Assembly: GCA_946480245.1 (NCBI GenBank)
Contig: CAMLIZ010000010.1
Span: 1 to 47,449 of the forward strand
Source of the DNA: an uncultured Pseudomonadota bacterium
GTDB lineage: Bacteria > Pseudomonadota > Gammaproteobacteria > Burkholderiales > Burkholderiaceae
Direction of reading: 5' to 3'
Length of the DNA: 47,449 bases
Part shown: positions 27,342-35,971 of the stretch, in pieces
Layout of the letters: every line of letters starts with the position of its first letter
Position numbering within the stretch: position 1 is the stretch's first letter
Position numbers and translations under genes: made by a program
The notes under the pieces: model-generated
Database searches by the model: none
The model's input: the letters and a program-made list of their open reading frames with translations, nothing else
Told to the model about the DNA's origin: nothing

Positions 27342-27645
27342 TCTCAGCAGTGACGATTCCGGTGGCGGTGGGACATCCTGCTGCATCGGGTACAGGCCAT
27401 CGCAACGGCTGCCCGTCAAGATGACTGTTCGGTGGACGTTTGGCTACGAGCGGGGAAAGGACGGCAATATCGTCGTTCCCAGTGAACAACACGAAGCGGA
27501 GGCGGAACTCCGCGGCCCCGTGCCGGCGGACCCGAGATTCCTCGAGGTGCACTTCATGCGCGACGGGACAGTTCGCCTTCTCATCACCGCGGATCGATCG
27601 CCTCCCATGTTGAAGATCGACCGCACGAGCAGGGCACATCCATGA
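27154..27645 (+). CDS. DUF3304 lipoprotein, putative lipase immunity (B3, mosaic)
   Basis: A 163-residue paralogue. Its first ~60 residues are identical to B2, a short middle (VFLSSDDSGGGGTSCC) is unique, and the part from WTFGYERGKDGN to SPPMLKI is that of B1, with very few base changes. It therefore looks like a product of recombination between B1-like and B2-like copies. The extra C-terminal DRTSRAHP arises where it runs into the lipase gene, with which it shares ATGA (27642-27645). It is the immunity copy directly coupled to the toxin. Confidence 0.85.
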   Translation: MTFIFERLRIIAVPWLLLAGLLLPAAGGCSDDKPILLGIEGYNYTDRYIDSFDVDGQGGGNVFLSSDDSGGGGTSCCIGYRPSQRLPVKMTVRWTFGYERGKDGNIVVPSEQHEAEAELRGPVPADPRFLEVHFMRDGTVRLLITADRSPPMLKIDRTSRAHP

Positions 27646-29459
27646 GCAGTCCCCTCAATCCTGCGGTGCCGGCCGGCTCTGCCGTCGCAGATGTTCAAGC
27701 GTCGGCGTCCGCAGTCAACGGCCTCGCAAGCCGTCTTGCTCAAGAGTCGGGGGCCACGGCACATAACCGTTCCGCCAACTGCCAGCAGGACCTTTGGTTC
27801 ACCGTCTTCTTCGATGGCACGGGAAACAACCGCGACATCGACGTGCCGACGTTCGAGCACAGCAACGTAGCGCGCCTGTTTCGCGCCACCTCCGAGAACT
27901 CGCCGACTGCCGGAAGGTACCGCTTCTACGTTCCGGGCATCGGCACCCCCTTCCGTGAAATCGGCGACCCGGGCGGCCGCCTGGCAATGGCTGTCGCTGC
28001 CGGTGGCGAGGCGCGTATCGACTGGGCGATCAAGCAAGTACTGACAGAAGTGGCCAACGCCGCGGCCCGCGCGCAAAACCCGGTCAACAAGATCCGCTGC
28101 ATCAACATCGCGGTCTTCGGCTTCTCGCGCGGCGCGGCGACAGCCCGTGCCTTTGCACGACGCATTGCCGATCTTTGCCGGCAGGACGGCGCTGCCTGGG
28201 CCTGGAAGGACGGCGGCCACCCTGCCCGGCTGTATTTCATGGGCCTGTTCGACACGGTGGCTTCGACGGGCCTGCCCGCCTCGGCGCGCAAGTTCAGCGG
28301 CGAAGCGCTCGCGCTCAGTCCCGTGCTCGGCGGGCTCCCGATCTTCTTTGCCTCCACCGCCGACGGGCACGGCGGATGGGCGAGCAATCTGCGCGTTCCG
28401 CAGATGGTGGAGCGCTGTGTTCACTATTGCGCGGTGCACGAGATACGCAATTCCTTTCCGCTGGACACCCTGCTCGAGGATGGCCACTACCCGGCTAACT
28501 GCCACGAGGTGTACTACCCGGGTGTGCACTCCAACGTGGGCGGCGGCTACCGACCCGGCGAAGGGGGCCGCAATGTCAACCGCTACGCCATGCTGAGCCT
28601 CGTACCGCTGAAAGCGATGTACGACGAAGCGGTCAGAGCGGGTGTTCCGCTGCGTGCTATCGAGGGGTTGAGTGATGCGATCAAGGACGACTTCGTTCCG
28701 CCGACCGATTCCGACAAGAACGCCCGTCTTCAACTCGGCCAACGCTTCAACCACTACATGAGCACGGTGGGCTGGGGCGGGCGCAGCGTGGGTGACACCG
28801 TACTCGCCCATATGCGCATGTACTTCCGGTGGCGGATCATTCATGTGGGCCGAAAGACGGTGGCGCACAGGCAGGGGCAAAAGGATTGGGACGAGCAGCG
28901 CCTGCAGGCCTACGAGGCGGGTCTGACGCAGGAGCGCCGCGAGAAGGCGGAAGCATTGCATCGCCTGCAACAGCAGTACCGGGCGGCCGAAGATGCGCGC
29001 GATGCAGCCTGGAGCTGGTACTGCCGCGGCCGTGCCCACGAGGACCGCCGCTCCGCCTATGACGCTGCCGCCGCGCGCGGCGAGAGCGCGCGCTGGGCAA
29101 TGATCAATGAGGAAGCGAGCGTTGCCACCATGCCAGCCGACTCCAAGACGCTGCTGGCCGCACTGGACAAGTTCGATCACCAGTTCCTTGAAGACAGCGC
29201 CAAGGTGCGTGCCGCCGATTCAAGAAAGCTACGACCGTTCGCGCGCATTCTTCGCGAAGCCTGGGAGGACCCCCCGCTGAACGATGCGCAGATCATTGCC
29301 TTCTTCGACGAATACGTGACCGATTCCCTCGCCGGCTTTGACGCTGATCGAACGCGAGCGGTGGACGCGCGGTGGCTTTACCAGGGCGGAGATTCGATGG
29401 TGGATTATTCGATGCTGGAGCTCGGGCCAAAGACGCCGCAAGCGTCGGCGCTCACCTGA
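27642..29459 (+). CDS. T6SS phospholipase effector, DUF2235/Tle1 family (cassette B)
   Basis: A 605-residue Tle1-family hydrolase. A variable N-terminus (about 50 residues) is followed by VFFDGTGNNRDIDVPTFEHSNVARLF. The putative triad is S162 (GFSRGAA), D204 (GLFDTVASTG) and H296 (GVHSNVGGGYRPGEGG). It is shorter than the A and C lipases, mainly because the insert after the GLFDTVAS block and the charged helical region are reduced. The C-terminal block YVTDSLAGFDADRTRAVDARW is conserved. No frameshift or stop is seen and all three catalytic candidates are present, so the cassette is not obviously decayed despite its broken vgrG. It overlaps immunity B3 by 4 bp. Its stop is 3 bp from the next vgrG fragment. 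Confidence 0.92.
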   Translation: MSSPLNPAVPAGSAVADVQASASAVNGLASRLAQESGATAHNRSANCQQDLWFTVFFDGTGNNRDIDVPTFEHSNVARLFRATSENSPTAGRYRFYVPGIGTPFREIGDPGGRLAMAVAAGGEARIDWAIKQVLTEVANAAARAQNPVNKIRCINIAVFGFSRGAATARAFARRIADLCRQDGAAWAWKDGGHPARLYFMGLFDTVASTGLPASARKFSGEALALSPVLGGLPIFFASTADGHGGWASNLRVPQMVERCVHYCAVHEIRNSFPLDTLLEDGHYPANCHEVYYPGVHSNVGGGYRPGEGGRNVNRYAMLSLVPLKAMYDEAVRAGVPLRAIEGLSDAIKDDFVPPTDSDKNARLQLGQRFNHYMSTVGWGGRSVGDTVLAHMRMYFRWRIIHVGRKTVAHRQGQKDWDEQRLQAYEAGLTQERREKAEALHRLQQQYRAAEDARDAAWSWYCRGRAHEDRRSAYDAAAARGESARWAMINEEASVATMPADSKTLLAALDKFDHQFLEDSAKVRAADSRKLRPFARILREAWEDPPLNDAQIIAFFDEYVTDSLAGFDADRTRAVDARWLYQGGDSMVDYSMLELGPKTPQASALT

Positions 29460-29462
29460 AAC

Positions 29463-30302
29463 CGCGCTGGCGCGGCGCATGGGTGCGGCTGGCGCCGCGC
29501 TGCTGCCGATGGGCCTGCCCGACGAGGTGGTGCAGCAGGCCCAGGCCACCGGCTACGCCAACCAGTTCAGCCGGTCAGCCACCTCGGCAGCATGCAGGCC
29601 AACCAAAGCAGCCTCAGCGAGAGCCAAGCACAGCTGCAGGCCCTGAAGACCGTGCTCAGCGGCATGGTCGACCCCGCATGCCCCGAGCAGGCCAGCGCAG
29701 ACGCAGCCGGCAAGACCACAGCGACAGCCAACAAGCTGCCCCACACCACCGACCCGGTGATCGCCATCGCGGCCAAGGCTGGCTTGGTCACCACCGCCGG
29801 GCAGGACGTGCTGCTGGCCGCCGGCGAAGGCATCCACCACGCCGCCGGGCAGGACAGCACCCGCGCCATCGGCGGCGCCGCCCGGTTGCACACCGGCCAG
29901 GCCATCGGCGTGCTGGCCGGCGCGGTGCAGCCGGGCAACGAAGCCGCCGGCACCGGCATCACGATGATCGCGGGCCAAGGCGACGTGCAGGTGCAGGCGC
30001 AAGCCGACACCCTGCAGATCGCGGCCAAGGGACTGGTGAACGTGCAGAGCGCGAACAGCCACGTGGACTGGGCGGCGGCGAAGAAGATCACGCTGCAGAC
30101 GGCCGGCGGGGCACGCATCGTGATCGAGGGTGGCGGCGTGACCACCGAGTGCCCGGGCAAGATCACGGTGCATGCGGCGACGAAGAGCATGGTGGGTGGG
30201 GCGAATGCGAGCTACGCCATGCCGGTAATGCCCCAGCAGGTCTGTGTGTCGTGCCTCTTGAATGCGGCTGCGCAAGGTTCGCCTTTCGCGAGGCGCGGAT
30301 GA
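29463..30302 (+). pseudogene. truncated vgrG with internal deletion (cassette C)
   Basis: Bases 29463-29571 are identical to vgrG 18012-18120 (ALARRMGAAGAALLPMGLPD ... NQFS). About 880 bp covering the OB fold are missing, and 29576 onward matches vgrG from 19002. The two parts are out of frame (the offset difference of 877 is not a multiple of 3). The region 29605-29740 is diverged from vgrG A, while 29745 to about 30224 is nearly identical. A 236-residue open frame starts at ATG 29592 (MQANQSSLSESQAQLQ) and holds only the DUF2345 part and a private tip (MPVMPQQVCVSCLLNAAAQ). Without base and OB domains it cannot make a spike. Its stop overlaps the next adaptor start (ATGA). Confidence 0.85.
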
Positions 30303-31159
30303 ATCACTCGTCCCAACACCGGAGCACCCGCTTCGATGCATTGCAGGCCGAGGCGGAATCCCAAGGGCCCATGTACGCCACGCTGGACCTTGCCAACCTC
30401 CGCAGGGCCGCTGCTCCCGCGCTGGCTCGCCTGAAGAACGGCGGAGCGCTATGCCTGCTGGGCGACCAGCGGCCTGAAGCGGAGCTGGCCAGCCCCTGGC
30501 TCGTGCCGGTATCGCAGGCGCATGCAGCGCTTCTGCCGTGGACGATCGACCTGGCCACGCGGCACTCCGCGGTCACCTGGATCAGCTCTGCGCTGCCTCT
30601 GCCGGCGTTGGCCAGCCGGCTGGGGCAACGCGCCGACGTGCTGCTGCCCGATGGCGAGCGCGCCCTGCTGCGCTTCTTCGATCCGCGCGTGCTTCCAGCC
30701 CTGCACCAAACCCTGGACGACGCGCAACGGCGCGCCTTCTTCAGCCTGGGAACCGCATGGCTGTACCCTGGCCGCAAGCACACCTTGGAGCGCATCGACA
30801 TGCGGCCGGCTGAAGACATCACCGCTGCGCCGCTGCGACTCAGCGACACCCAATTTGGCCGCATGCTGCGATCGGCGGAGGTCGACTGTGTAATGCCGGA
30901 GCTGGTGAAGCAGGTGCCGCAGCGGTTCCTCAGGATGCCGGCCGGCGAGCGCATTGACTTCACCGATCTTTGGCTCGAGCGAGCTGACGCGCTGAACCTC
31001 GAGCAGCATCCCGACCGGGTGGCCTTGTGCGTGCTGGCCGCCAGCTTGGGCGACCGCTTTCATGAAACGCCACCGTGGATCCAACTGCTGGCCGACGTGC
31101 GGGCAGGGCACCTAACCCTCGCGCAGGCCATCGAGCAAGCGGAGAAAGCGACTGCATGA
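30299..31159 (+). CDS. DUF4123 effector adaptor/chaperone (cassette C)
   Basis: A 286-residue DUF4123-family protein: GPMYATLDLANLRRA, SPWLVPVSQAHAALLPWTID, and the core LLRFFDPRVLPALHQTLDDAQRRAFFSLGTAWLYPGR (about residues 120-160). The C-terminal lobe has its own sequence but ends with the same pattern as cassette A (PWIQLLADVRAGHLTLAQAIEQAEKA versus PWPRLMPAVAAGEISLRQAFEQATEA). It is closer to the A adaptor than to the B adaptor. Start and stop both overlap neighbours by ATGA, so the stub, adaptor and immunity genes form one coupled unit. Confidence 0.88.
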   Translation: MNHSSQHRSTRFDALQAEAESQGPMYATLDLANLRRAAAPALARLKNGGALCLLGDQRPEAELASPWLVPVSQAHAALLPWTIDLATRHSAVTWISSALPLPALASRLGQRADVLLPDGERALLRFFDPRVLPALHQTLDDAQRRAFFSLGTAWLYPGRKHTLERIDMRPAEDITAAPLRLSDTQFGRMLRSAEVDCVMPELVKQVPQRFLRMPAGERIDFTDLWLERADALNLEQHPDRVALCVLAASLGDRFHETPPWIQLLADVRAGHLTLAQAIEQAEKATA

Positions 31160-31755
31160 GTTTCGAGACCCTGATACGGCACCGTTTGGTACTGAGCCTG
31201 TTGCGCGGCGCCATTGCTGCTGCGATGGCCCTCGTGCTGAGCGCATGTGCGGCGGCCACCGACGCGCCCACCCCTGCGCCCGCGCAGTACGGCAAACCAG
31301 TCAGCCTGGTGATCCAGGGCTACAACTACACCGACGACTACATCGACAGCTTCACGGTGAATGGAGCGGGCGGTGGGAACATCCTCGAGAGCGGTCCCGA
31401 GTCGGGTGGGGGAAAGAGCGTGTGCTGCGCCGCCTACACACCCGGCACGCCGCTGCCCATCCGTCTCAAGATTCGGTGGGTGGCGAACTATTGCCAATAC
31501 CGGTCGATGACCGCCTATGGGCCGACCCCGGTGCACCGGCGCGGTCTGTGGAAGGAAACAGAGGCATGGATCACCGAGCCGCCCCGGGGGCAGCCGCGTG
31601 CCTTGGAGATTCACTTCTATCCCGATGGTCATGTCGAAGCGGCGGTGACCGAGGGCTACTCACCTCCACGCCTGCGGCTTGCGCGGGACGCTCAGGGCCG
31701 GCGGCCCGGCGTGGGTCACGACTATCCCTGGTGCACCGATGACCAACTCAAGTAG
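31156..31755 (+). CDS. DUF3304 lipoprotein, putative lipase immunity (C1)
   Basis: A 199-residue DUF3304 protein. The leader ends in the lipobox LSAC (Cys about residue 31, followed by Ala-Ala). The core is IQGYNYTDDYIDSFTVNGA, GGGN, SGGGKSVCC and IRWVANYCQY, ending HDYPWCTDDQLK. It is the only immunity gene in cassette C. The CTDD end and the 17-bp overlap with the following lipase match cassette A (CTDE, 17 bp) and differ from cassette B. It is much diverged from A1/A2, so cross-protection is not expected on sequence grounds alone. Confidence 0.84.
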   Translation: MSFETLIRHRLVLSLLRGAIAAAMALVLSACAAATDAPTPAPAQYGKPVSLVIQGYNYTDDYIDSFTVNGAGGGNILESGPESGGGKSVCCAAYTPGTPLPIRLKIRWVANYCQYRSMTAYGPTPVHRRGLWKETEAWITEPPRGQPRALEIHFYPDGHVEAAVTEGYSPPRLRLARDAQGRRPGVGHDYPWCTDDQLK

Positions 31756-33688
31756 CGAACGCACGATCGCTTGCGCCGGGCCCAGCAGGCAGCAACCGCG
31801 GCAGGCATTGGCGAGCAGCGCCTCCGCCAGCGAGACGCTGCTCGCACCCGTTGCGCCGGCGCCGAACGCACCGGGCCCACAACAGAGTGCAACGCGGCAA
31901 GCCCTGTCGGTCCGGGCCGCACTGCAGGACAAGCAGCCCGCATTCACCTGCAAGATCACGCTGAAGCTGGCGTTGTTCTTCGACGGCACCGGCAACAACC
32001 TGGATGCGGACAAAGGCACGGACGAGCACAGCAACGTCGCTCGCCTGTTCCTTGCCCATCCCGACGATTTGGAGTCAAGCGGCATTTACGCGTTCTATGT
32101 TCCCGGCCTCGGCACCTACTTCCGCGACATCGGGGACATCGGCGACGACGACGGCATGGCCTTCGGCAAGTACGGCGACCAACGCCTCGACAGGGCGATG
32201 CAGTGGCTGAAGGACACGATTGCCAAGCATCCGGCCGACAAGATCGTCGAGATCCGGCTGGCGGTGTTCGGCTTCTCCCGTGGCGCCGCGCTCGCGCGCG
32301 CCTTCGTGCGCCGAGTCGAGAGCGCCTGCAAGCCGGGCACAGGCGGGTTCGTCTGGCCCAGCGCCGGCAAGCCCTGCTCGGTGTACTTCCTGGGCCTGTT
32401 CGATACGGTGGCGTCGGTCGGCCTGCCGGCCAGCACCAGCGGCTTGTCGCTGGCGATCGCCAAGAAATGGACGCCGCTGGACGTGGGGCTGGAGCGCCGC
32501 CGCGAGGGCGAAACGGGCACAGGCCTGGCGCAGATCGCCGTGGGCCAGCAGCCGGGCGCGGACCCGACGATGGCGGTATACGACGGCCACATGAGCTGGG
32601 CAGGCAACCTGCGCATCCCGGTGATCGTGAAGCAGACGGTCCACCTGATGGCGATGAACGAGGCGCGCAACTCGTTCCCGCTGGACACAGCGTGGGATGG
32701 CAACACCTTGCCGCCGGGGACGACGGAGTTCGCGTACCCGGGCGTGCATTCCAATGTCGGCGGTGGATACAGGCCGGGTGAAGGCGGCAAGAGCCTGCAC
32801 CCCGACCTGCTCCTGAGCAAGCTGCCTCTTCGCCACATGTATGACGCAGCGGTGGCGGCGGGGGTGCCCCTGCTTCCCCTTGCGGACCCTCGCGTCGAAA
32901 GCGACTTCTCGTTCCTGCCGGCGCTCGCCGAGCGCTTCAACAAGGTCCTGTCCGCAGCCGGGTGGCGCCAGGGCCGGCTGGGAGATGCCTTGCTGGCGTT
33001 CCGCGAAGTCGAATACCGTTGGCGCTTCCGCAAGATCCACCTGAAGCTGCGCGCGCGGGACAAGCCGGTGATCGCCGAGCAGGAGGCCGCGTTCCGGCGT
33101 GACGCGAAAGGTGATGCGGCGGCCGGGCGCGAAGGGCTGGAGGCCGAAGTGGCCCGCCTGGAGAAAGACCCGCAGCGCCTGGCCGCGCAGCGCGACATGG
33201 AGCGCAAGCAGGACGAGTGGCTGCGCGCCGTGCAGGCCGACCCGGGGATGGAGCACGAGGCGGAGCAGCAAGCCTACCTCGCCGCCAAGGAGCGCTACGC
33301 CCAAGCGAGCGATGCCTACCTGCGGGAGCGCGCCAAGCTGCGCACGCTCCCCACGTACGAGGGCGAACTCGTGCATCACCTCGACATCTACGACCAGCAA
33401 CTGCTGAAGGACGTGGAGGCCCTGCGCCAGCTGCAGGTGCAGTCGGACGTGCCACTGCGCCCGCACTACCGTCGCCTGCTGGAAGCCTATCTGGACGAGT
33501 TCGAGCGCGGACGCGGCTTGACCGACCCGCTGGTGATCGACTTCTTCGACAGCTTCGTGCACGACTCGCTCGCGGGCTTCGCCAAGGACGCTACGCTGCC
33601 GTCCGATCCGCGCTGCTGCTACGTGGGCGGCGACGACGAACTGAAGTTTGCAGACCTGCGGCTGGCAAGCGGCTTGTCCATTGCCTGA
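31739..33688 (+). CDS. T6SS phospholipase effector, DUF2235/Tle1 family (cassette C)
   Basis: A 649-residue Tle1-family hydrolase, the same length as the cassette A enzyme. An Ala/Pro/Ser-rich N-terminus (about 70 residues) precedes LALFFDGTGNNLDADKGTDEHSNVARL. The putative triad is S180 (GFSRGAA), D222 (GLFDTVASVG) and H337 (GVHSNVGGGYRPGEGG). A charged helical stretch (about residues 455-540: EQEAAFRRDAKGD ... DMERKQDEWLRAV) and the end block DSLAGFAKDATLPSDPRCCYVGGD are shared with A. Full length, with all catalytic candidates in place. It is the last gene of the array. About 138 bp of non-coding sequence separates it from the convergent pbpC, with no clear terminator. Confidence 0.92.
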   Translation: MTNSSSERTIACAGPSRQQPRQALASSASASETLLAPVAPAPNAPGPQQSATRQALSVRAALQDKQPAFTCKITLKLALFFDGTGNNLDADKGTDEHSNVARLFLAHPDDLESSGIYAFYVPGLGTYFRDIGDIGDDDGMAFGKYGDQRLDRAMQWLKDTIAKHPADKIVEIRLAVFGFSRGAALARAFVRRVESACKPGTGGFVWPSAGKPCSVYFLGLFDTVASVGLPASTSGLSLAIAKKWTPLDVGLERRREGETGTGLAQIAVGQQPGADPTMAVYDGHMSWAGNLRIPVIVKQTVHLMAMNEARNSFPLDTAWDGNTLPPGTTEFAYPGVHSNVGGGYRPGEGGKSLHPDLLLSKLPLRHMYDAAVAAGVPLLPLADPRVESDFSFLPALAERFNKVLSAAGWRQGRLGDALLAFREVEYRWRFRKIHLKLRARDKPVIAEQEAAFRRDAKGDAAAGREGLEAEVARLEKDPQRLAAQRDMERKQDEWLRAVQADPGMEHEAEQQAYLAAKERYAQASDAYLRERAKLRTLPTYEGELVHHLDIYDQQLLKDVEALRQLQVQSDVPLRPHYRRLLEAYLDEFERGRGLTDPLVIDFFDSFVHDSLAGFAKDATLPSDPRCCYVGGDDELKFADLRLASGLSIA

Positions 33689-33826
33689 CAAGTCCGCGAA
33701 TCATGCTGCGAGACGTTGTGTCGCTTGAAGGAATCGGGCTCAATCGGAACGATGAGCCGGCTGAGCTTCTCGGACGCTGAGTAGGGCCTCCTATATGAGT
33801 TCCAGCCCCGACTGCTGGTCTTCCCC
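33689..33826. other. non-coding gap at the right end of the effector array
   Basis: 138 bp between the stops of the cassette C lipase and pbpC. It contains a 25-codon open frame (33703-33780) with no ribosome-binding site or family character, and no hairpin terminator. The pbpC-proximal edge from 33825 is duplicated at 24795. This is probably the edge of the acquired block. Confidence 0.5.
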
Positions 33827-35971
33827 TCACGACGCGCCCCGCCGCACTCTCGCCCCGCGCACCTCGAAGCTCACCGCTTCCCGCGCCACGCCCTTCGCAT
33901 CCACCAGCTCCAGCCGGTGCCGCCCCGGCCATGGCTGCCAGCTGGTGCTCACCGCCGCTCCCAGCGGGCGTGCATCCAGTCGCCAACGCCAGCCATGAGG
34001 CAGCGCACGCGCGGGCGCAAACACCAGCCGCTGCGCCTGCGGCGGGATGTCGGGGTCCAGCGCGAGTACGCTGCCGTCGATCGGCTGGGCGATCAGGCCG
34101 GTGGGCGTGGGCGTCGAAGCCTGGGTGATCACCGCCAGTTCGGTGCCGGCCACGAACCATTCGCTGCGCGGGGGCTCCACGCGGGGATCGAAGCGCACGG
34201 CCTGCTGCAGGATGCCGCGTGGCGGCGGTGGGGTGGCGGGCGAGCCGGGCGGCGGGTCCCGCTCCAGCGCTTCCATCACGCTGCGCCACACCGGCGCTGC
34301 GCCGCTGATGCCGGACACGTCGGCCATCGGCTTGCCGCTCGCATTGCCCACCCACACGCCCACGGTGTAGCGGCGCGAGAAGCCGATGCACCAGTTGTCG
34401 CGCATGTCCTTGCTGGTGCCGGTCTTCACCGCGGCCCAGCGGCGCATGGCCAGTGCGTTGTCCAGGCCGAAAGTGATGGCGCGCGCTTCGCGGTCGGCCA
34501 GGATTTCGGCCACGATGAAGCTGGCGCGCGGGTCGAGTATTTGGCGGGGCGCCGTGTGCGGGTCGCCGGCCCGCAGGCGCAGCGGCGTGAAGCGGCCGCC
34601 GTTGGCCAGCGTGCGGTAGGCGTTGCTCAGATCGGCCAGCGTCACTTCGGCCGAACCGAGTGCGAGGCTGTAGCCGTAGTAGCCGCCGTTGCGGCGCAGG
34701 CCCAGGCCCAGCGCCTGCAGCCGCTCCGCAAAGGCTTCGGGCGTCACCATCACCAGCGTGCGCACCGCGGGGATGTTGAGCGAGCTCGCCAGTGCGGTGC
34801 GCACGCTCACCGCGCCCTTGAATCGGTGGTCGTAGTTCTCCGGCACATACAGGCCGCTGGCGGTGTCCAGGCCAAGCGGTGAATCGTCCAGCAGCGACGC
34901 GGCGGTGAGCCAGCGCTGCTCGATCGCCAGCTCGTAGAGGAGAGGCTTCAAGGTGGAGCCGGGCTGGCGCCGTGCGCTCACGCCGTCCACCTCGGCCGCC
35001 TGCGACAGTGCGCCGCCGCTGCTGCCCACCCAGGCCAGCACGTCGCCGCTCGCGTTGTCGATCACGATCAGCGCGCCGTCTTCCACCTGCCGGCCCTGCA
35101 GCTCGGCGATGTGGCGCTGCAACGTGTCGGTGGCCAGGCGCTGCAGGCGCGCATCGAGCGTGCTGCGCACTTCGGCGTGGCGGCCGTCGAGCAGCCGGCG
35201 TGCGATGTGCGGCGCGATCTGTGCGTCGTCGTCCAGCCGCGCGGCGGTCTTGTGGGCCAGCGCCAGCAGCGCCGCGCCGTCGAGGCCGTCGCAGCCGAGC
35301 CGTTGTTCCTGCAGGATGCCGCAGGCGCGCTGGGCCACGGTGCGTGCCGGCGCATTGGGCGCGCGCAGCAACGCGGCGGCGATCGCGCTCTCCTGTGCGT
35401 CCAGCCCGCTCGGCTGCTTGCCGAACAAGGTGGCCGACATCGCGGCTATGCCCACGATCTCGCCGCGGAACGGCACCAGGTTGAGGTAGGCCTCGAGGAT
35501 CTGGTCCTTGCGCCACTGGCGTTCGAGCTGCAGCGCGTCGGCCGCCTGCACCAGCTTGTGCGTCAGCTGGCGGCCGCCGCCGTTGCCGGCCTGCGCGGGG
35601 TCGAGCAGGCCGGCCAGTTGCATCGTCACGGTGGAGGCGCCGCGCGTGCGCGTGTGCCACAGGTTGCCGAACGCCGCGGCGCTCACGGCCTGCCAGTCGA
35701 CGCCGCTGTGCGCGTAGAAGCGCTTGTCTTCCGACAGCAGCAGCGCGGTGCGCAGCGCGGGCGACACGTCGGCCAGCGGAACCCAGGCCAGGCGCCGCAG
35801 CTGCGGGTCGGTGCGCAGCGTGTGGATCGGCTCGCCATGCCGGTCGAGCAGCACGCTGTCGGACGGACGCCATGCCGCCTTCACCGCGTCGAAACGCGGC
35901 AAGCCGGTGGCCGCGGCGCTGGCGCTCAGTGCCAAGGCCGCCAGCGGCAGCGCGAGCCGCCGCGTCGTCAT
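33827..35971 (-). CDS. pbpC: penicillin-binding protein 1C (bifunctional transglycosylase/transpeptidase)
   Basis: A 714-residue PBP1C. A signal/anchor segment (residues 4-25) is followed by a GT51 transglycosylase domain (about 55-225) with SEDKRFYAHSGVDWQAV and GASTVTMQLAGLLDP. The transpeptidase domain has the SxxK motif S339-T-L-K342 and K516-T-G-T. A C-terminal BiPBP_C-type beta domain (about 620-714) ends SFEVRGARVRRGAS. It polymerises and may cross-link peptidoglycan at the outer face of the inner membrane. ATG 35971 is chosen because it overlaps the alpha-2-macroglobulin stop (ATGA); an in-frame start at 35986 is possible. The pair is the classic PBP1C/alpha-2-macroglobulin operon. 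Its 3' end has a decayed duplicate at 24797. Confidence 0.95.
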   Translation of the reverse strand: MTTRRLALPLAALALSASAAATGLPRFDAVKAAWRPSDSVLLDRHGEPIHTLRTDPQLRRLAWVPLADVSPALRTALLLSEDKRFYAHSGVDWQAVSAAAFGNLWHTRTRGASTVTMQLAGLLDPAQAGNGGGRQLTHKLVQAADALQLERQWRKDQILEAYLNLVPFRGEIVGIAAMSATLFGKQPSGLDAQESAIAAALLRAPNAPARTVAQRACGILQEQRLGCDGLDGAALLALAHKTAARLDDDAQIAPHIARRLLDGRHAEVRSTLDARLQRLATDTLQRHIAELQGRQVEDGALIVIDNASGDVLAWVGSSGGALSQAAEVDGVSARRQPGSTLKPLLYELAIEQRWLTAASLLDDSPLGLDTASGLYVPENYDHRFKGAVSVRTALASSLNIPAVRTLVMVTPEAFAERLQALGLGLRRNGGYYGYSLALGSAEVTLADLSNAYRTLANGGRFTPLRLRAGDPHTAPRQILDPRASFIVAEILADREARAITFGLDNALAMRRWAAVKTGTSKDMRDNWCIGFSRRYTVGVWVGNASGKPMADVSGISGAAPVWRSVMEALERDPPPGSPATPPPPRGILQQAVRFDPRVEPPRSEWFVAGTELAVITQASTPTPTGLIAQPIDGSVLALDPDIPPQAQRLVFAPARALPHGWRWRLDARPLGAAVSTSWQPWPGRHRLELVDAKGVAREAVSFEVRGARVRRGAS

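Noticed and set aside
33703..33780. A 25-codon open frame between the cassette C lipase and pbpC
   Set aside because: It is too short, without a ribosome-binding site or recognisable sequence; probably chance.
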